DNA of 64,000 nucleotides from RYN-230 sp963844695 (GCA_963844695.1 CAWJPL010000035.1:432564-496563), one strand, 5' to 3'; shown: positions 53,109 through 63,597, counted from the first letter of the stretch. Notes: generated from the sequence alone by a model not told the origin. Numbers and translations: made by a program.

Positions 53109-53377
53109 CACCCCATGGTCGCACTTGGCGGGAGCGGGATGGGGATCGGCCGGTCGGCTGGAGGGCAGCACCCGCCCTCCGGGCCCGGGGGGCCTCGAAG
53201 TGCTCGGCCGAGGGGGCCGCAGGGCTCAGCGGGAGGGGTGGCAAGGCCCGTTCGTCGCGGGGGGCCATCATTTAGCGTGCGGCCCCGTCGGCCGGCGGAC
53301 GACTGCTTCGCCGGACCCGGCTGGATTTGCTATCGTGAGGCGGCCGGTCCGGTGGATGATGCCGTGACCTGGCCCAC

Positions 53378-53463
53378 GTCCGGGTGGCGGAATAGGCAGA
53401 CGCGCTAGCTTGAGGTGCTAGTGCCCTGAAAGGGGCATGGGGGTTCAAGTCCCCCCTCGGACA
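53378..53463 (+). tRNA. tRNA-Leu (anticodon GAG)
   Basis: An 86-base type II tRNA: acceptor GTCCGGG/CTCGGAC with one G-T pair, D-arm with GGCGGAATAGGCAGACGC, anticodon stem CTAGC/GCTAG with loop TTGAGGT (anticodon GAG), a variable arm TGCCC...GGGCA, and T-arm GGGGG-TTCAAGT-CCCCC. CCA is not encoded. Its 3' end is the source of the repeated att-like elements downstream. Confidence 0.97.
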
Positions 53464-53564
53464 CACATCATCTCGATCTGACCTGCGGCTATGGATGCCG
53501 CTCATAAATGACGTTGACGTCGCCGCAGGTCACAGCCATGGGGGTTCAACTCCCCCTCGGAGTC
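53456..53564 (+). repeat. tRNA-Leu 3'-end repeat, copy 1 (att-like)
   Basis: The tRNA 3' end CTCGGACAC is followed by TGACCTGCGGC (53479-53489) and its exact inverted copy GCCGCAGGTCA (53522-53532), then by a second tRNA T-arm and 3' end (CATGGGGGTTCAAC ... CTCGG, 53537-53560). The same order recurs at 59231, 61255 and (cut) 63959. Confidence 0.85.
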
Positions 53565-53594
53565 CCTCGAATAACCCATAGACCGTGGTGTCAG

Positions 53595-53690
53595 GCCGAC
53601 GGCGCGCTGGGCTTGCATCTCGGCCATCCATCCGGCGACGATCGCCCGCTCGGCGCCTGACGCGCTCCCTCCGGCTGCGCCATCACCGCA
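53595..53690 (-). pseudogene. serine recombinase C-terminal fragment (probable)
   Basis: About 30 codons on the minus strand (ASGAERAIVAGWMAEMQAQR) resemble the C-terminal helical part of large serine recombinases of actinobacterial elements, where a similar ADP.VVAGWI.E.Q.ER pattern occurs. Both ends are lost. Its place directly beside the att-like repeat fits the integrase of a former element. Confidence 0.45.
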
Positions 53691-53738
53691 TCTTCGCTGC
53701 ATCCGTGTTTCACTTATCGGCGAGGACAGGGGCGGGGC

Positions 53739-56700
53739 ATGATCGACTATCGAATCCTCGGGCCGCTCGAAGTCAGCGTGGACGGCCAAGAGATCGACAT
53801 CAGCGGGCCGAAGCTTCGTGCGCTGCTCGTCATCCTCCTGCTCAGGGCAGACGAGTCTGTCCCGCGCGACCTCCTTGCCCACGTGCTGTGGGGAGAGCAG
53901 CAACCCGAGGGCGCTCAGCACACGCTTGATGTGTATATCTCTCGGCTGCGCAAGGCCCTCGGCACGCCAGCCAGTGGGCGTGTTCTGGTAACCCGGCCCG
54001 GCGCGTACAGCCTCCGGCTGGCGGACGGGCAGCTGGACGCCCGCCTCTTCGAGCACCTGGCCAAAGAAGGCAGGAGTGCCCTGGCGGGGAATGCGCCTGA
54101 CCAGGCAGCCGTAAAGCTCCGGGCGGCGCTGCAGCTGTGGCGCGGCCGAGCGTTCACCGACCTGGGTGACAGCACCGAGCTGCGCATCGAGGCCGCCCGG
54201 CTCGAGGAACTACGGCTCGGCGCCACAGAAGACCGGATCGAGGCAGACCTGGCGCTGGCCCGTCACGAGGATGTCGTGGACGAGCTGCAGGCGCTCGTCG
54301 CCATGCATCCACTACGAGAGCGCCCGCACGGCCAGCTGATGATCGCGCTCTACCGCGGCGGACGGCAGGCAGAGGCCCTGGCCGCCTACCACTCAGCGCG
54401 CCAGACGCTGGTCGAGGAGCTCGGCCTTGAGCCGGGTCCTGCCCTGCAGCGGCTTGAGTACGCGATCTTGAAGCAGGACGCCTCACTTGAGCCGCCTGGC
54501 CAGGCGGCTGCTGGGCCGCGTGACCCGGCAGGGAGAACACCGCATCCCTCGCCGATTGGCTCTGAGTCGGGGAAGCAACGGATCCTGCAGGACGATCTGA
54601 CCCTCCGAGTACCAGGCCTCTCGGGCAACACAGCGAGACCGCGTATACACCGTACGCGTTGGACAGCTATGGCAGTGGGCCTTGCCGTGGTCGTCGCCGC
54701 CGGACTGCTCTTCAGTTTCGGCTTGACGATGGAGGGCCACCGGCGCTCGCAGGCGCGAACGGGCTTGTGGCCGTTAGTACAGCCTCGGGCCGACTCACGG
54801 CCGTCACGCGGCTCGAATGGTGCGCCGGAGGCGGTGAGCAGTGGCGCGAGCTCGGTCTGGGCGACCGATCCCGACGGCGGGGCGGTCGCGCGCATTGACC
54901 CGGGCTCAGGCGCGGCGGTGGACCGGATCCTGGTGGGCGGGGATCCGGGGAGCATCGTCAGTGGCGGCGGCGCGATCTGGACTGCGAGCACGGTCGGGGC
55001 CACGGTGGCCCGGATAGACCCGGCTACGGAAAGCGTGACGCAGACCATCTCGCTCCCGGGGTCCAGCCTGGGTGCCATCGCAGTCGGCGGCGGTGGCGTG
55101 TGGGTAGCCGATCCCGTCACGGATGATCTGATCGAGATCGACCCCACCACCGGATCGCTCCAGAAGACCCTGCCTCTGGATCTGCAGCCGAGTGCCGTCG
55201 CTGTAGCGGACGGGGCGATCTGGGTCACGGGCTACAACGATGCTACGGTCGAGAAGCTGGACCCAGTGTCGGGGCGGGTGATTGCGCAGGCCCATGTCGG
55301 CGACGGCCCCGCGGCGCTGGCGTTTGAGGCAGGCTCCCTGTGGGTCGCGAACAGCCTCGACGCAACTGTATCCCGGGTCGAATCCGGGCACTCTCGCCGT
55401 TCGTGCCACGATCCCAGTCGGCAGCGGGCCGTCCGCCCTGGAGGCCGCGGCCGGGTCGGTGTGGGTCGCGAATCAGTACTCCAGCAGCGTGTCCCGTATC
55501 GACCCGGGCCGCGATCAGGTCGCCACCAGCGTGGACGTCGGCGGCGACCCGACGTCGCTCGCATTGCGCCTGGGACGGTTGTGGGTGGGGGTCAGCGCGA
55601 ATGGGGCCAGCCACCGCGGCGGGACGTTCGTGATTGTAACGCCGGAGTCCCTGACCTCAGCCAATCCAGCGACCCTCTCCTCGGTCGATCCAGCGTTCTA
55701 CAACGGCGCCTTCAATCCGCAGTTCACCGGGCTGGCGTACGACGCGCTCGTGACCTTCCAGCAGAGCCCCGGTGCAGCCGGGCTGCGGCTCGTTCCCGAC
55801 CTGGCGCTGGCTGTCCCGGCTCCCGCCGACGGCGGTAAGAGCTACACGTTCCGCATCCGGCCGGGGATCCGGTACTCCGACGGCCAGCCGCTGCACGCCA
55901 GCGATTTCCGCCGCGGGATCGAGCGCCTGTTCCGGGTATGGTCCCCGGGCACTTCCGACTTTTCGGAGATCGCCGGGGCCCCCGCCTGCGCTGCAGCACC
56001 CGGCCGACTGCAACCTCTCGCAGGGGATCGTCACCGACGACGCCTCCGGCACCGTCGTGTTTCATCTGACCGCTCCTGATCCCCAGTTCCTGTTCAACCT
56101 CACCCAGTACGGGTTTGCCGCCCCGATCCCGCCGGGAACCCCCGACCACGAACCCGGTTCGCACTTCGTCCCCGCCACCGGGCCGTACCGGATTGTCGCC
56201 GCCCGCAGCAGGCAGGTCCGTTTCGTCCGTAACCCGTTCTTCCGGGAGTGGTCCCACGCTGCGCAGCCCGATGGCAATCCGGACGCGATCGTGTGGCGAT
56301 CGGTACCCACGGTGCAGGATGCTGTGGCGGCAATCCAGAAGGGGCGGGCGGACTGGCTGTTCGGCCTGATCCCCCGGGCGCAGTATCACCAACTCCAGCT
56401 CCAGAGCCCAGCCCAGCTGCATTCAAGCCCGCTGTTCGGCGTCGATTTCGCACCGCTGAACACACACCGAGCCCCGTTCAACAATGTTCACGCCCGGCAG
56501 GCGCTCAACTACGCGATCGACCGGAACAAGATCGTCCGGCTCTACGGCGGGATCAGCTTCGCCACGGCGACCTGCCAGGTGATCACGCCTGGGCTGCCCG
56601 GCTACCGCCGCTACTGCCCCTACACGCTGCACCCCCGCCTGGACGGGAACTACACCGGTCCCGACCTGGCCCGCGCGCGGCGGCTGGTAGGCGAATCGGG

Positions 56701-57193
56701 CACGGCCGGCCAGCGCGTTGACGTCTGGGGCGCCAGCGACAGTCCCTACGTCCCCCGCGGTGTGCCCGTCTACGTCGCCAGCGTGCTGCGCACCCTCGGC
56801 TACCGGGTGCGCCTCCACCTCCTCCCCAACGCCACCTTTACCGAGGCCATGCGCCAGAGATTCCAGCTGTCCGTTAACGGTGACTGGGTAGCGAGCTATC
56901 CCAGCCCATCGTCGTACCTTCCCCAGTTCTTCGGCTGCGGCGGCGGCACCAGCAACGGGTACCACTGCGACCCTCGCCTCGACCGTGAGATGAAAGCAGC
57001 AGGGCAGCTCGAATCCAGCGATCTGGCCCGCGCACGGGACCGCTGGGAATCGATCGACCGCCAGCTCACCAACGAGGCCATCTGGGTGCCGACCATCAAC
57101 GTGCGGGAAGTCGAGCTCCTTTCGAAGCGGGTACGTAACTACGAGCACCACGCGGTCTGGGGGTTCCTGGTTAACCAGGGCTGGCTGCGGTAG
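53739..57193 (+). CDS. SARP/BTAD - TM - beta-propeller - SBP family 5 fusion, two frameshifts
   Basis: Three abutting frames form one protein of about 1150 residues. Residues 1-95 are an OmpR/SARP winged helix (MIDYRILGPLEVSVDGQEID, VYISRLRKALG), 100-245 a BTAD domain, 308-330 a membrane helix (TAMAVGLAVVVAAGLLFSFG), about 345-625 a YVTN/Vgb-like beta-propeller with repeats such as GGGAIWTASTVGATVARIDP, and about 640-1150 an extracellular peptide-binding domain of SBP family 5 (YTFRIRPGIRYSDGQPLHAS, ATGPYRIVAARSRQVRFVRN, ARQALNYAIDRNKIV). Frame changes of one base occur near 55381 and 55998. It would be a transmembrane one-component regulator that binds a peptide outside and DNA inside. Confidence 0.85.
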
Positions 57194-57212
57194 CCCTCTG
57201 CGGCGTCCGGGC

Positions 57213-59000
57213 CTAGGGCAGCAAGCCCAGGTCCGGACTGGCCGCACGGCTCTGTCCCGCTCCGGCGATCTTGCCGTTTTGGGGTGACGACGCCGAGCTC
57301 GTGCAGCCGAAGCACTGGTCGGGGCGGTTCCGAGCGATGAGGGATTGGGTGAGGGTGACCGGGCTCGTGGTAAACAGCCCGCCGCCGTGGACCGTGATGC
57401 GCTTGCTTCCGGTCACCGCGTTGCGGGTCACTGCCGTGCGAGCCAGCGTGAGCTTCACCGGTGGCCCGGACAGCAGGACGCCGTTCCAGATTCCCCCGCC
57501 CTGCGCCACGGGCCAGGCCCGGTCGCCCGGCCAGAATTGCGGGTTACCCGTACCCCGCGGAGGTACAGGAGGCTGTTGTTCAGGACTCCCACGCCCTGGA
57601 CGGTAGCCGAACCCCTGAGGGTCCGCGCGGTGGCGTAATTGCCGCCGATGAGGCCGCCGCTCACGGTGACCAGCCGCGGGTCGTTGCTGAAGTTGTACAC
57701 CGCCAGGCCCGCCCCGGCGTTCCCGGCGACGCCCTTGACGCTCTCAACCGCCGTGCTGTTGCCGGTGATGCTCGTATTGCTGATGTGTCCGCCGCCGTCG
57801 AGTTCCAGCGTGGTACCTGCGGGCCCGGTGTCGGCGGTGGTCGCCATGGCGGCGGACACCTTGTTGCCGGAGATGTTGCTGTCGCGCATGGTGAGCTTGC
57901 TGTCGCCCACGAGCATGGCGCTGTCGAAAGCGACCGGCTCGCCGCGCAGGCCCCTGGTCAATACCGAGTTACCGCTGATGGCGGTGTGGTCAACGATGGT
58001 GGGGACGCTATCCCCGACATGGATGCCGCCTGAATTTGCATTCATGTCGATGAGCTTCCCGCCGTTGGCGAAGACCGGCAGGTTGGTCGTGAGGCGGGCA
58101 CTGTTGCCGACCACCAGGCTGTTGCTGACCGTGAGCGCATCAGCATTGCCCCCGCTGAAGCCGACGAAGACCCCGCCGCCTTCGGCAAAACGGCCATTCG
58201 GAGCAGCCGCCGTGGCGAGATTCCGTGACACGACCGTGCCGGTCATGGTCAGGCTGCCCTGGGCGCTGAAGATGCCAGCCCCATCCGAGTCGCTGGCGAC
58301 GGGCGGCAGTCCCGCCACCGGGCCGACGCTGTTCCGGCTGACCAGCGTGTGGACCAACGTCAGCTTCCCCCAGCTGTCGATGCCGCCGCCTGCCGCCATG
58401 GCAAACGGACACTGACCGTGCGGGAAACGGGCCAGGCACTTAATACCGGAAGGAATGGCCTTCGTCGGATCGGCGCGGTTACCGGTGATCACGCTGTCCG
58501 AGATCGTGACCGTGGCGCCGTTAGCGGGCGGGCTGCTGGACGGGAAGGACCGCGGCGGAATCTCGACGCCAGCGCCCATCGCCCACACGCCTGCCACCCC
58601 GAAGATCGGCACCGACAGCGGGCCGGAGCGGGCGACACCACCGGTGATCGTGACCCCGCTGATCGACACCACCGGCTCGCGGGCGGCACCCAGGGCGCCG
58701 ATCGTCAGCACGTGCCTGCCACCGCGGATGATCGTCAACGACGCCCCCGAGCCCTGGATCCTCGACGCTCTTGAGGATGCTGACACCGCCTCTGTAGGTG
58801 CCAGGGCCGATCGCGATCGTGTCGCCGTTGTGCGAGGCATCGACCGCGGCCTGGATCGTCGGATAGCAACCGGGGCCAGTGCCCACGCACAGAGAACCGG
58901 CCAGGGCTGGCTGGGCCACGATGGCGCCGCCGCCAAGAGCGGTCGCCGTCATACAGGCCAGCACAGTGCGGTGAACCCCACGCGCTTTGGATTGATTCAC
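57213..59000 (-). CDS. secreted right-handed beta-helix protein, two frameshifts
   Basis: The start GTG 59000 has GGGGAGGA upstream and opens with a signal peptide (VLACMTATALGGGAIVAQPA). The first beta-helix turns follow (CYPTIQAAVDASHNGDTIAI); after a one-base change near 58765 the body continues with repeated turns containing SNSLVVGNSAR, HTAISGNSVLTRG, DSNISGNKVS and NTSITGNSTA, and after another near 57520 ends with TRTAVTRNAV-type turns and a stop at 57213. The pectate-lyase-like repeats (ITGN/ISGN) fit an extracellular polysaccharide-binding or lyase protein. It converges on the fused regulator gene with 20 bp between. Confidence 0.82.
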
Positions 59001-59230
59001 AGAGATCCTCCCCTTCCCGATGGGTCCCCGCCTGGATCGCGCCGGCGAGCGCGACCGGGGCTGATCCGTGCGCGACGCAGGCAGTGGGATCTTGCGCCGT
59101 GAAGCTCACAGGAAGCTCACATTCGCGCTGGTGCGTGTCGCGATTGTGGGTGAGTCAGGACAATCCGAAACGCTGGCGCCCGACTGCGAACTCGCCCACG
59201 AGCACACATTGGGATTTGGGTTCATTCGCC

Positions 59231-59356
59231 CCTCGGACACACACCACCTCGCTCTGACCTGCGGGTTCGCGAGCTGCACTCCGACGGAGACCAGCAAAAC
59301 CGCAGATCAGAGACATGGGGGTTCAAGTCCCTCTCGGAGTCGTCCGATTACCCATA
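59231..59356 (+). repeat. tRNA-Leu 3'-end repeat, copy 2 (att-like)
   Basis: CCTCGGACAC (59231), CTCTGACCTGCGG (59252-59264) and CCGCAGATCAGAG (59300-59312, one mismatch to the inverted copy), then CATGGGGGTTCAAGTCC (59314 on) and CTCGGAGTC. The run GTCCGATTACCCATA follows, as in copy 3. The sequence before it (TTCATTCGCC) is also shared with copy 3. Confidence 0.85.
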
Positions 59357-59384
59357 GGACATGGACCCTGTGAACGGCATCGAT

Positions 59385-59510
59385 ATAGCCAGAGCGGCGC
59401 GGTTCAGTTTCTCCTTGTCCATCTCGAGGATGAGGAACGGCCCGGCCGCGGCAACGTGCAGCCCAGACTCCTGGGCAGCCATGCGCGGGCAGCACGCGGG
59501 GGGTGGGCCA
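59385..59510 (-). pseudogene. VOC (glyoxalase-fold) fragment
   Basis: About 40 codons (ESGLHVAAAGPFLILEMDKE, then KLNRAALA) are nearly identical to the middle of the VOC gene at 61475-61923 (ESGLHVVAVGPFLILEMDKG). Both ends are missing. It stands at the same distance behind att copy 2 as the full gene does behind copy 3, roughly, so the two modules share ancestry. Confidence 0.7.
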
Positions 59511-59625
59511 CACCGACCTGGAAATGGTCGTGATCGTGGGCGCACCCTTGGTGCTGCTTGCGGCCGTGATCATCCGGCCAGTCGATTCAGGCAGCAGGAG
59601 CGAACCTGCGGGGTTGCAGGGTCCG

Positions 59626-60882
59626 TCAAGGCTGCCTGATCCAGACCGACAGGTGGCGAGGCTCAAGGGCCGTGTGCACGACCCCCGTCAGGTCGTCCTG
59701 GACTGTTCCCAGGTTCACTGCTCCCTGCAGCCGGGCCGCAAAGGCGGTGACCATCTGATCCGTGTCATATCGGGCCCGGTTGAACCGACGGTCCACGTCC
59801 CGCTGGACCCGGTGCCGCAACGGGTTGAACAACGCCGCGGCCGCCAGCGTGGCCGCGGCGACCGCCACTGGCGAGGAGACCGATAGGACCCGCGTGGCCA
59901 TCAGCACCAGCCCTGCGTACAGCCCCAGGAGCAGACCTGTGACGATCGTGTACGCGAGGGTCCGGGAGACGATCCGGTCGATGTCGAACAGGCGGTACTT
60001 CAAGATGGCCACGCCCATGCAGATCGGAAGGGCAAGCAGCGTGGCGGCGCCCGCGATGCCGCCAGCCACTCCGAGGATCCCGTGCCTTCCTGACAGCCAG
60101 GTCGTGAGAGGGATGCCAATGCCGGCGATGGCCGATCCGGTCAGCAGCCACTTCAACTGCTGCCGACGCTCTCCGGACGAGCGCCGATAGCTGGCCACCT
60201 GGGCTACCAGCGAACCCAGCCAGCAGACTGCCAGCACTGGGAGGAACACGGCTTCGGCCGCACCCCACCAGGCCGCAGAACCGCTGGGGTGGGAAAGCAT
60301 GACGAGGTTCCCGCTGGAATCCACGCGAATGTGGTGACCGCTGATGGCGCCCACCGTGACCACGCCGGCGCCGGCCAGATACAGCATGGCCAAGGCAAGG
60401 TAAACCCACAGGACCCACCGCCAGCGCGGCGACGGCGGCTGGCCATCGGGAAAGAGCAAGACGGCCAACCCGGCCAGGACGATTCCGGCCGCCCAGCCGG
60501 GCTGCGCGAGCACCGCCAACCAGCCGACCGGCAGGCCGCCATGCCGAAGCCGGTAGTCGGCCACCGCATAGAAGCTGGCGTCCTGACTGAGCGCGAGGAA
60601 GACCGCCCCGCCCAGGAGGAGCCACCCGAGCGGGTTGCGCGGCTTTCGCCAGGCCACTAGGAAGCCGACCGCCCCGAACGCGGCCGAGAACCAGACCGGC
60701 GCGGAGCCGCCGCTGGAGTCCATGCTCTGGCGCGCCAGGCCGGCAAAAGGCACATCGGCGATCATCAATGCCAGCAAGACACCGCCGAGGACCAGCGCCG
60801 CGACCTGTGACAGCACACGAAGGCGACGGCCCGCCGCTATCGTGGCCTGCGGGCCGCGCAGACCGGGTGCGCCTATCCCCAC
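59626..60882 (-). CDS. multi-span membrane protein, sensor-kinase-like without kinase
   Basis: With GTG 60882 the protein has about 418 residues. It has about 8-10 membrane spans (LRVLSQVAALVLGGVLLALM, WLLLGGAVFLALSQ, ALAMLYLAGAGVVTVGAI) and a C-terminal cytoplasmic segment KYRLFDIDRIVSRTLAYTIV ... FNPLRHRVQRDVDRRFNRAR. This layout is found in N-terminal parts of actinobacterial histidine kinases, but the kinase domains are absent: it ends after a GAF-like start. A TAGCGT ends 7 bases before the GTG, which suggests a leaderless mRNA. Its function is unknown. Confidence 0.75.
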   Translation of the reverse strand: MGIGAPGLRGPQATIAAGRRLRVLSQVAALVLGGVLLALMIADVPFAGLARQSMDSSGGSAPVWFSAAFGAVGFLVAWRKPRNPLGWLLLGGAVFLALSQDASFYAVADYRLRHGGLPVGWLAVLAQPGWAAGIVLAGLAVLLFPDGQPPSPRWRWVLWVYLALAMLYLAGAGVVTVGAISGHHIRVDSSGNLVMLSHPSGSAAWWGAAEAVFLPVLAVCWLGSLVAQVASYRRSSGERRQQLKWLLTGSAIAGIGIPLTTWLSGRHGILGVAGGIAGAATLLALPICMGVAILKYRLFDIDRIVSRTLAYTIVTGLLLGLYAGLVLMATRVLSVSSPVAVAAATLAAAALFNPLRHRVQRDVDRRFNRARYDTDQMVTAFAARLQGAVNLGTVQDDLTGVVHTALEPRHLSVWIRQP

Positions 60883-60895
60883 AGGCCAAACGCTA
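60883..60895 (-). promoter_or_regulatory. -10 element for leaderless membrane-protein mRNA
   Basis: On the minus strand TAGCGT (60890-60895) is 7 bases before GTG 60882, with no ribosome-binding site between. A clear -35 is not visible. Confidence 0.35.
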
Positions 60896-60949
60896 CGCCT
60901 GGGCCGTCCCGAAAACGTTACGGCAGAACATGGACTATCCCCGCTTGGA

Positions 60950-61140
60950 TGGCGCCTACCGGTATAACCGGCGATCGGCGGACGACCCGTGCGTGAGTCG
61001 GCCAGCAGCTGGCCGACGCCGCCACGATCATCCCGTCCACCGACAGCGGCGTGAGCGCCGCAACCCCCCCCGGTTGGCCGTTCAACTTCATCAGCAGGGG
61101 CATGTACAGGTAGGAGACTGTTCCCGCGATCAGCCAGCAA
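60950..61140 (-). pseudogene. DUF2637 protein fragment
   Basis: Minus-strand codons read WLIAGTVSYLYMPLLMKLNG and VAALTPLSVDGMIVAAS, then in another frame LLADSRTGRPP. This is the core of DUF2637, a membrane protein common on actinobacterial plasmids and integrative elements. Both ends are missing, so it is a mobile-element relic lying just left of att copy 3. Confidence 0.7.
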
Positions 61141-61254
61141 TGCCACGCACCCGATCGTCGTCTACCGGATCCACTGGCCGGGCGCCGCGCTCATGATCGG
61201 CTCCCAACTGCGAATTCACCGGAAACGCTGCATTGGCTTTTGGCTGCATTCGCC

Positions 61255-61382
61255 CCTCGGACACCCATCACGTCGCTCTGATCTGCGGGTTTCGCGAGCT
61301 GCACTCTGACGGAAGGCCGGCAAAGCCGCAGATCAGAGACATGGGGGTTCAAGTCCCTCTCGGAGTCGTCCGATTACCCATA
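61255..61382 (+). repeat. tRNA-Leu 3'-end repeat, copy 3 (att-like)
   Basis: CCTCGGACAC, then CTCTGATCTGCGG (61276-61288) and its perfect inverted copy CCGCAGATCAGAG (61326-61338), then CATGGGGGTTCAAGTCC (61340 on), CTCGGAGTC and GTCCGATTACCCATA. It is the best-conserved copy of the element. Confidence 0.88.
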
Positions 61383-61474
61383 AGGGCATAGACCCGGCGG
61401 CGGCATCGAATATTGGCGAGTTGCACGCGCCAGCCCGCATCACAGCGAACCGCATCAAGGACGGGACGTTCGAG

Positions 61475-61923
61475 TCAGCGGAATGCCGGGCCGGGATCGT
61501 CGGCGTCGTCAGCGCTGGGGCGGTGCTCGAGGTACTCAGCCAGCAGGCCGTCCGGGTGCCGCAGGCGCACTCCCGGGCCGGGGGCGCTTCCCATCGCTGC
61601 TGCACGATCTGCGCGCCGGCGGTGACCTGCCGCGCGACCGCGTCATCGAGGTTGGCGTTAAGGATCGTGACGTGGGTTTCGGCGGCCAGGCCGGCGCGGT
61701 CCAGTTTCCCCTTGTCCATCTCGAGGATGAGGAACGGCCCGACCGCGACGACATGCAGCCCGGATTCGGGGATATCCATGTCCATGTCCAGGGACACCGA
61801 CATCAGAGCCTCATAGAAACGGACTGTGCCAGGCAGCGTCCCCGGGTCGCAGATCACCCGGGCGAACACCCGCGGCGCTGTCAGGTACGAAGAATCGGGG
61901 TGGAGCCGGTACAAGCGGGCCAT
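61475..61923 (-). CDS. VOC family protein, one frameshift
   Basis: ATG 61923 starts MARLYRLHPDSSYLTAPRVF and continues with VICDPGTLPGTVRFYEALMS, then GLHVVAVGPFLILEMDKGKL and ETHVTILNANLDDAVARQVT. A one-base change near 61580 restores the end, PGPGVRLRHPDGLLAEYLEH and a stop at 61475. The glyoxalase/bleomycin-resistance fold binds a metal and a small substrate; the actual substrate is not known. It lies 95 bp downstream of a secreted hydrolase on the same strand. Confidence 0.75.
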
Positions 61924-62017
61924 CACTGGACCTGCCAATCCTGAGTAGAAACCAGCAACTCCGCATCCTCGGAGACCTCATGCCGGGCCGCGAGTGCCTG
62001 GACCCACGCCGCGCGGG

Positions 62018-62869
62018 CTAGCCTTTCAGGCCGAGCTGGCGGGTGAGGAAAGCGTCCCGGTCGGCCATGGCGGCGTCGGTGAGCTGGTGGTCGGAGTCGG
62101 CGTAGAAGTCGACGCGCGCGCGGGGGGCGTGGCGGGCGAACTGACGGCGGACGCTCGCGCTCACGTAGATGTCTTTGCCCGCCCACTGGAACAGCTCGTG
62201 GGTGCCGAGCCGGGATACGTGGTTGACTGGCTGGACTTTGTCGAACAGGCCCTTGTAGTGCGCGGCGCGTACGCCGGTGTAGCCGAGCCAGTACTTGACG
62301 AACCAGTGGCCCCAGGTCGCGTCGGGGGTGGCGAGGACGGCGGCGTGCACCCTGTGGTCGGAGTTGGCCAGCAGCGCGCCGTACATCGCGCCGTAGTCGT
62401 GGCCGACCACGGCCACCCGGCCCGGGTCCACGTACTGCCGGTTGATCAGCCAGGTCAGCGCATGCGCGGAAGCAGCAGCTGCGCCTCCACGGACGTGACG
62501 TCGCGCCATTTGCCGACGGGGCCGACCTGCCAGGGGAACTTGCCCTCCGGTAGCAGGGATACGGCGCCCTGGCTGGCCAGCTCAGTCGCCTCGGCCAGGA
62601 ACTCGGTCCGGTCGCTGTGGATCTGGCCAGCCAGTGCAGGAACAGAATGCCGGCCTGGCTGTGCTGGCGCAGGTGACTGCCGGGGCGGACGAGGTAGGCA
62701 CGGACAGCGGGGTGACCCGGGATGGTCACCAGCACGTCCTGGATGATGACCCGCGCGCTGACGTGCGTTGCGGGGCGGGTCGCGGCCGGGGCGGGAGCGA
62801 TCGCCGCGGTGGCCAGGGCTCCGGCGAGCGCGACGGCCAGGCCGCGCGGCGGATCAGGTTCAGCACCAT
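62018..62869 (-). CDS. secreted alpha/beta hydrolase, several frameshifts
   Basis: ATG 62869 begins MVLNLIRR, and after a one-base change near 62848 a signal peptide follows (GLAVALAGALATAAIAPAPA). The mature part reads VLVTIPGHPAVRAYLVRPGS, QAGILFLHWL, then in new frames (changes near 62640 and 62510) the nucleophile region VAVVGHDYGAMYGALLANSD, KGLFDKVQPVNHVSRLGTHE and VDFYADSDHQLTDAAMADRD with the catalytic His. Asp, not Ser or Cys, stands in the elbow (GHDYGA), as in haloalkane dehalogenase- and epoxide-hydrolase-like enzymes. Its specificity is unknown. Confidence 0.7.
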
Positions 62870-63020
62870 CTACTCAGCTTTCGTCAGTAGCAAAAACGGC
62901 TTTGGTGCTGATGAAATTAGCGTCAGTTACACAGAGCGTCAAGGGGCTGACGATGGACGACGGTGGCGGAGCGGGGCGGGGTCGGCGGAGGCACCCCGTT
63001 ACGAATGAAGTCCCGGGTGC

Positions 63021-63591
63021 TCAGGCGTGGCGCTGACGCTGGCGGTACTGGCGCGCGGCGGCGCGGTCGTTGCAGGCCGCGCAGCAGAACCGGCGGGTCC
63101 GACCGCGCGTGCGGTTGACGAAAGCGCACTGGCAGGGCGGCGAGCGCAGGTGCCGAGCCGGGCGGTGCCACGGCGAGCGACGTGCTCGGCCAGCGCCGCG
63201 GGCAGCCGGGCCTGGAGGGCAGCGAGGCCCCGCTGACCAGGTGCGACCTCAAGGCGCAGCCCGGCGCCGGCCAGCACCAGCTGGGGGACGGCGCCCGCGC
63301 CGAGCAGCATCGGGTTCAGCAGCGCGGCGGCCTGCGCGGGCGCTGGGGCGGCGAACACGGCCCGCAGCGACTCGCGCAGGTCCCGCAGCGGGCCGAGGTC
63401 GGCGGCGCGTAGGTCGCGGGCGAGGTCACCCCGGCCGACGTCGGTCAGCACCTCACGGAACCAGGCCAGGCTGGCCAGCCGGTCTGCGGGTCGGGGAGGA
63501 GATCGAGGGAGTTGAGCAGCAGCACGACGAGGTCGAGGTCCGACGCGGGCGCGTCCCGCCGCTCCAGCCAGTCCCCCAGGTACGCCGCCAC
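63021..63591 (-). CDS. CGNR zinc-finger protein (ABATE domain), two frameshifts
   Basis: From GTG 63591 the protein starts VAAYLGDWLERRDAPASDLD and LVVLLLNSLDLLPD, changes frame near 63480 (RLASLAWFREVLTDVGRGD), has the helical ABATE body (LGPLRDLRESLRAVFAA) and after a change near 63150 ends in a CGNR-type finger: PCQCAFVNRTRGRTRRFCCA, ACNDRAAARQYRQRQRHA. Such proteins are probable stress-responsive transcription factors. TAGGAT (63598-63603) is 6 bases before the GTG, so a leaderless mRNA is likely. Confidence 0.75.
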
Positions 63592-63597
63592 GCCGTC

